A stretch of DNA of 64,000 nt from Haloarcula amylovorans. Lineage in GTDB: Archaea > Halobacteriota > Halobacteria > Halobacteriales > Haloarculaceae. The notes beneath the pieces were generated by a model. That model ran no database searches. It saw only the letters and a program-made list of their open reading frames with translations, and was not told the origin of the DNA. A program made the position numbers and the translations under genes. Within the stretch, counting starts at the first letter, position 1; every line of letters starts with the position of its first letter. Shown one piece after another: positions 61,097 through 64,000 of this stretch. Location: assembly GCF_004681185.1 (NCBI RefSeq), contig NZ_SRIF01000008.1, positions 1 through 64,000 of the forward strand, written 5' to 3'.

Positions 61097-61278
61097 CGCT
61101 GTCCGTTCACCGCTCACGGCGTTGCCGTTCGCGTCATGGGCCTTCACTCCGTTCAGCCCCGCGCTATCGCTCGCCTTGTGGGAGGTCTACGACCTCCCCG
61201 GTTCACGGCTCACTTGGTTCGTCGTTCACTCACCACGAGGAAGTGCTACTTCCTCCCCGTCCTCGCGGCTCACTCCGT
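61097..61278. repeat. Tandem hairpin array downstream of DUF1648 gene
   Basis: No gene. Three hairpin units about 55-60 bp apart: GGGAGGTC-TAC-GACCTCCC (near 61179-61197), GAGGAAGTGCTACTTCCTC (near 61242-61260), and the first sequence again (61294-61312), which lies inside the end of the convergent aminopeptidase gene. Each is flanked by a GCTCGCC/ACTCACC block and CCCCG, with CGGCTCACT..GTTCACCGCTCGCC between units. Confidence 0.6.
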
Positions 61279-62235
61279 TCACCGCTCGCCTTTTGGGAGG
61301 TCTACGACCTCCCCGTCCGCATACACGGTCGGTTCCGTCAGGATGCCGTCCAGATGGATGGGCGCGTGAGTATCGCCGCCGATGGCGTGGTCGTCACCGA
61401 TGGCGATGTGGACGGTACCGCCCGCTTTCTCGTCTAAGAGGACGGAGCCAACCAGTTCCGTGACGGCGACGTTGGTGCCGATGCCCAGTTCTGCGAGGTT
61501 GTAGGCGTCCCGGCCGACCTCCTCGGCGGCCGTCTCGATCTGTCCGCGGATCTCGTCGTCGCTGATGTCGGTGACGTAGCCGTCTTCGACCTCGAAGGTG
61601 AGTTCGAGGCCGTCGAGTTTCCCGTGGGGGCGCATCGTCCCGTCGACGACGAAGGTGCCGTCGGCCGTCTCCGGAGCGAGGAACACCTCGCCAGCGGGGA
61701 GGTTCGACATCGCACCGGGTTCGTGGACGATGCCCGTATCGAGGTTCCACTCCCGGGATCCGACGCCGAAGGTGATGTCCGTGCCCTGGGGGGAGGTGAC
61801 GCGAATCTCCTCGGCTCCCGCTACCTGTGCGAGGACGTCCTCGCAGTGCTGACGGATAGCCTCGTAGTCGGCGTCCAGCCCCATCAGGAAGACGGCCTCG
61901 GTGATGCCGGGGAGCGTTGCGACGCGAGCGCCGGCGGCGGTGGCCTCGCTTCTGGCCTCGGTGTGGGTCAGACTCTTGGTCGTCGGCGCGAGCACCACGT
62001 CGGCGGTCTTCATCGCGCCGGCGATGGGGGCTGGCGGTTCCTCGCCGTGTTGGTTCCCCGGCAGGTAGCGACAGAAGACGGTGTCGTCGGTTATCTCACT
62101 GGCGACGCGGTAGAGTGCCTCCCCGATGGCCTTGCGTTTCTCGTCGGTGACGACGACACAGGACTCGTCGGCCTGTACGTTCATGCACTGCTCGATCGCC
62201 GTCTCGGCTGGCGCGCGAAGCGAAGAGTTGTCCAT
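61279..62235 (-). CDS. M29-like aminopeptidase, short form
   Basis: 318 residues. Ordered M29 motifs: LPAGEVFLAPETADG, LAELGIGTN, GGTVHIAIGDDHAIGG and APIHLDG. The N-terminal domain is shorter than in the 37789-38871 paralogue (360 aa). ATG 62235 is chosen over the long frame to 62310. The last codons (DGEVVDLPKGER) are encoded by a hairpin repeat, GGGAGGTCTACGACCTCCC, identical to one in the downstream spacer. Confidence 0.9.
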   Translation of the reverse strand: MDNSSLRAPAETAIEQCMNVQADESCVVVTDEKRKAIGEALYRVASEITDDTVFCRYLPGNQHGEEPPAPIAGAMKTADVVLAPTTKSLTHTEARSEATAAGARVATLPGITEAVFLMGLDADYEAIRQHCEDVLAQVAGAEEIRVTSPQGTDITFGVGSREWNLDTGIVHEPGAMSNLPAGEVFLAPETADGTFVVDGTMRPHGKLDGLELTFEVEDGYVTDISDDEIRGQIETAAEEVGRDAYNLAELGIGTNVAVTELVGSVLLDEKAGGTVHIAIGDDHAIGGDTHAPIHLDGILTEPTVYADGEVVDLPKGER

Positions 62236-62370
62236 ATCACCGCGTCGGTCCCCCGTCGGATTAACTCTTGGTGGCCCGCCGTCTGCCCGCCGTGTGCGGG
62301 TTAATAGCACGGTTTTCGGCGAGAAGAGTACAACTATCCGAGTTAATTTCTATTTCTATCTACCGCAAAG

Positions 62371-62377
62371 AATATAC
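62371..62377 (+). promoter_or_regulatory. Probable gapII TATA box
   Basis: AATATAC about 24-30 nt before the ATG, in an AT-rich stretch (62335-62380). The distance fits a leaderless transcript; no ribosome binding site is visible. Confidence 0.5.
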
Positions 62378-62400
62378 TCCGTCCGCGAGAACAGGGGTGT

Positions 62401-63465
62401 ATGCTCCACGTGGGCATCAACGGCTTTGGCACCATCGGCAAGCGAGTTGCCGACGCGGTGCGTGCACAGCCGGATATGACTGTCGCTGGCGTCGCCAAAC
62501 GGTCCCCGAACTTCGAAGCAACCATCGCACATGACCGCGGATACAACCTCTACGCTGCCGACGGGCAGGCCCCGTTCGACGGTGCCGGACTGACGACCGC
62601 CGGGACGGTCCACGACATGGTCGAAGCCAGCGACGTCGTGGTCGATACGACGCCGGGTGGCGTCGGTGCGACCAATGCCTCGCTGTACGAGGAACACGAC
62701 ACGCCCGCAATCTTCCAGGGCGGTGAAGACCCCGACGTAGCTGACGTAAGCTTCAACGCCCGGGCCAACTACGACGCCGCGGTCGGTGCCGATACCGCCC
62801 GCGTGGTCTCCTGTAACACGACCGGGCTCTCACGTCTGCTCGCACCGCTCCGGGAGAACTACGGCGTCGAGAAGGCTCGCGTCACACTCGTCCGCCGGGG
62901 CGGCGATCCCGGACAGACATCGCGCGGCCCGATCAACGACACACTGCCGGACCCGGTCGAGATTCCGTCGCACCACGGCCCCGACGTGCAGACCGTCTTC
63001 CCCGACCTCGACATCGACACGATGGGGATGAAGGTCCCGACGACGCAGATGCACACCCACAGCGTCAACGTCACGCTCGACTCCGAACCGTCCGCCGACG
63101 AGGTTCTCGACCTGCTCAGTCGGGAGACGCGTCTGTTCCTCGTCCCGGAGACGCTCGGTATCGACGGCGCGGGCAAGATCAAGGAGTACACCCGCGACGC
63201 CGGCCGCCCGCGCGGCGACGTCTGGGAGAACTGTATCTGGGCCGAATCGGTCACCGTCGAGGGTCGGGACCTCTATCTGTTCCAGGCCATTCACCAAGAA
63301 GCCGACGTGGTCCCCGAGAACATCGACGCCGTCCGCGCACTCTCGGAACGGACCGCGAGCGCCGAGCAGAGCATCGAACGCACCAACGACGCCCTCGGCG
63401 TCGGCCGCGGCCTCGTCGAACACGAGGGAGAGATCCGCCGGGCCGACAGCATCGCAGACGACTGA
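62401..63465 (+). CDS. gapII: Type II glyceraldehyde-3-phosphate dehydrogenase (phosphorylating)
   Basis: 354 residues. N-terminal Rossmann VGINGFGTIGKRVADAV, the catalytic Cys in SCNTTGLSRLL, and conserved HHGPDVQTVFPDL and PTTQMHTHSVNVTLD. It interconverts glyceraldehyde-3-phosphate and 1,3-bisphosphoglycerate; in haloarchaea this archaeal-type enzyme serves mainly gluconeogenesis. Monocistronic, divergent from the aminopeptidase. Confidence 0.95.
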   Translation: MLHVGINGFGTIGKRVADAVRAQPDMTVAGVAKRSPNFEATIAHDRGYNLYAADGQAPFDGAGLTTAGTVHDMVEASDVVVDTTPGGVGATNASLYEEHDTPAIFQGGEDPDVADVSFNARANYDAAVGADTARVVSCNTTGLSRLLAPLRENYGVEKARVTLVRRGGDPGQTSRGPINDTLPDPVEIPSHHGPDVQTVFPDLDIDTMGMKVPTTQMHTHSVNVTLDSEPSADEVLDLLSRETRLFLVPETLGIDGAGKIKEYTRDAGRPRGDVWENCIWAESVTVEGRDLYLFQAIHQEADVVPENIDAVRALSERTASAEQSIERTNDALGVGRGLVEHEGEIRRADSIADD

Positions 63466-63512
63466 CGAGACGGTCGTCGGCCTCGACTTCGATTTTCGTG
63501 CCGCCGCTCGCG

Positions 63513-64000
63513 CTATCCGAGTTCGTGGAAGGTCACGTCACCGGTATCGGTGTCTAAGGTCGCCACCGAGAAGTCGTCGGGAGCGGGCGGGATGCCGATT
63601 CCCCCGGGGTTGATGCGCGTCGTCCCCTCGTACTCCTCGGTCCCTCGGTCGTGGGTATGGCCGTGGAAGACGTAGTCGTAGGTGCCACACTCGACGAGGG
63701 CGTCCACGATAGCACCGCTCGTGCCGTGGTAGACGGCTATCTCGGCACCGTCGAGGGTCAGTTCGCCCATTTCGCCCATGTACGTCCCGAACTCCTCGAC
63801 CGTCGACTGGAGGGTCCACTCGCCGTCGTTGTTGCCCCGGACGGCGTAGAACTCCCAGTCGCCGTTCCACGGCGTCGCCGAGAAGGGGGCGACGAAGTCC
63901 CCGCAGTGAACGACTGTCTCGACGCCGGCGTCGGCGAAGGTGTCCACGGCAGCCTCGACCAATCCCGTGTTGTCGTGCGTATCGGAGACGATCCCGACCT
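63513..64000 (-). CDS. Metallophosphoesterase (YfcE/MJ0936-type), N-terminus outside window
   Basis: The frame runs off the right edge. The edge sequence gives VGIVSDTHDN, the first metal-binding motif of this family, then VETVVHCGDFVAPF, YAVRGNNDGEW, YHGTSG and VFHGHTHDRG, which complete the calcineurin-like set. A phosphodiesterase acting on nucleotides or other diesters. The true start lies a few codons past 64000. Confidence 0.92.
   Translation of the reverse strand, partial: VGIVSDTHDNTGLVEAAVDTFADAGVETVVHCGDFVAPFSATPWNGDWEFYAVRGNNDGEWTLQSTVEEFGTYMGEMGELTLDGAEIAVYHGTSGAIVDALVECGTYDYVFHGHTHDRGTEEYEGTTRINPGGIGIPPAPDDFSVATLDTDTGDVTFHELG

Noticed and set aside
1..64000. CRISPR array or cas genes
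   Set aside because: The only repeated units are variable hairpins and tRNA fragments; no regular 28-37 nt repeats with unique spacers and no cas proteins.

Overview
The window comes from a haloarchaeon (class Halobacteria). The evidence is high GC, strongly acidic proteins, an archaeal ribosomal protein S6e, an archaellum (arl) and archaeal-type chemotaxis (che) locus with CheF, a Tat-dependent phosphate-binding lipoprotein, type II (phosphorylating, archaeal) GAPDH and an archaeal tRNA. The genus cannot be fixed from sequence alone. Many genes overlap by 4 nt (ATGA or GTGA), and several promoters sit 25-40 nt from the start codon, as expected for leaderless or short-leader transcripts.

Layout. 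0-2.1 kb: end of an aconitase-like gene, a CPA1 Na+/H+ antiporter and hairpin-rich spacers. 2.1-11.1 kb (minus strand): archaellum motor genes arlJ-I-H-G-F-CE and the adaptation genes cheD-cheC-cheY. 11.2-13.7 kb: a membrane protein plus small exported partner. 13.7-17.4 kb: an acidic protein, the archaellin arlA, a membrane protein/winged-helix regulator pair, a KaiC/RAD55-like ATPase and cheW. 17.6-23.6 kb (plus): cheB-cheA-cheR-HEAT protein-cheF. 23.6-25.9 kb: a second copy of the membrane/exported module. 26-30 kb: a thiamine salvage unit (SSS transporter, TenA_E-like and TenA_C proteins) divergent from a ThiR-like regulator. 30.2-31.1 kb: a second cheF. 31-36 kb: S6e, dCTP deaminase/dUTPase-like protein, a regulator, a CPBP protease, tRNA-Arg(CCG) and a membrane-anchored 2Fe-2S ferredoxin. 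35.6-36.7 kb: an AT-richer patch with a decayed IS6-type transposase.

36.8-43.8 kb holds 6-phosphogluconate dehydrogenase, an M29 aminopeptidase, RimI and small housekeeping or unknown genes. 43.9-51 kb is a phosphate uptake operon pstS-C-A-B plus phoU, with an unusually large PstA and a PhoU carrying an AbrB-like N-terminus. 51-64 kb holds mixed genes: MBL hydrolase, cyclase, a NUDIX/eIF2B-like fusion, class V aminotransferase, two CrcB proteins, a HerA-like ATPase, two PCMT-type methyltransferases, an aminopeptidase, gapII and a truncated metallophosphoesterase.

How it works together: most of the first 31 kb builds and steers the archaellum. ArlF/G/H/I/J/CE form the motor and ArlA the filament. 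CheA/W/Y/B/R/C/D form the signalling and adaptation circuit, and CheF with the HEAT protein links CheY to the motor. No transducer (MCP) and no prepilin peptidase are in the window. The most unusual non-coding signal is a family of intergenic repeats made of constant blocks separated by palindromes that differ in sequence but keep their pairing. A separate tandem hairpin array runs into the 3' end of an aminopeptidase gene, and three copies of a tRNA-Arg 3' end lie close together.
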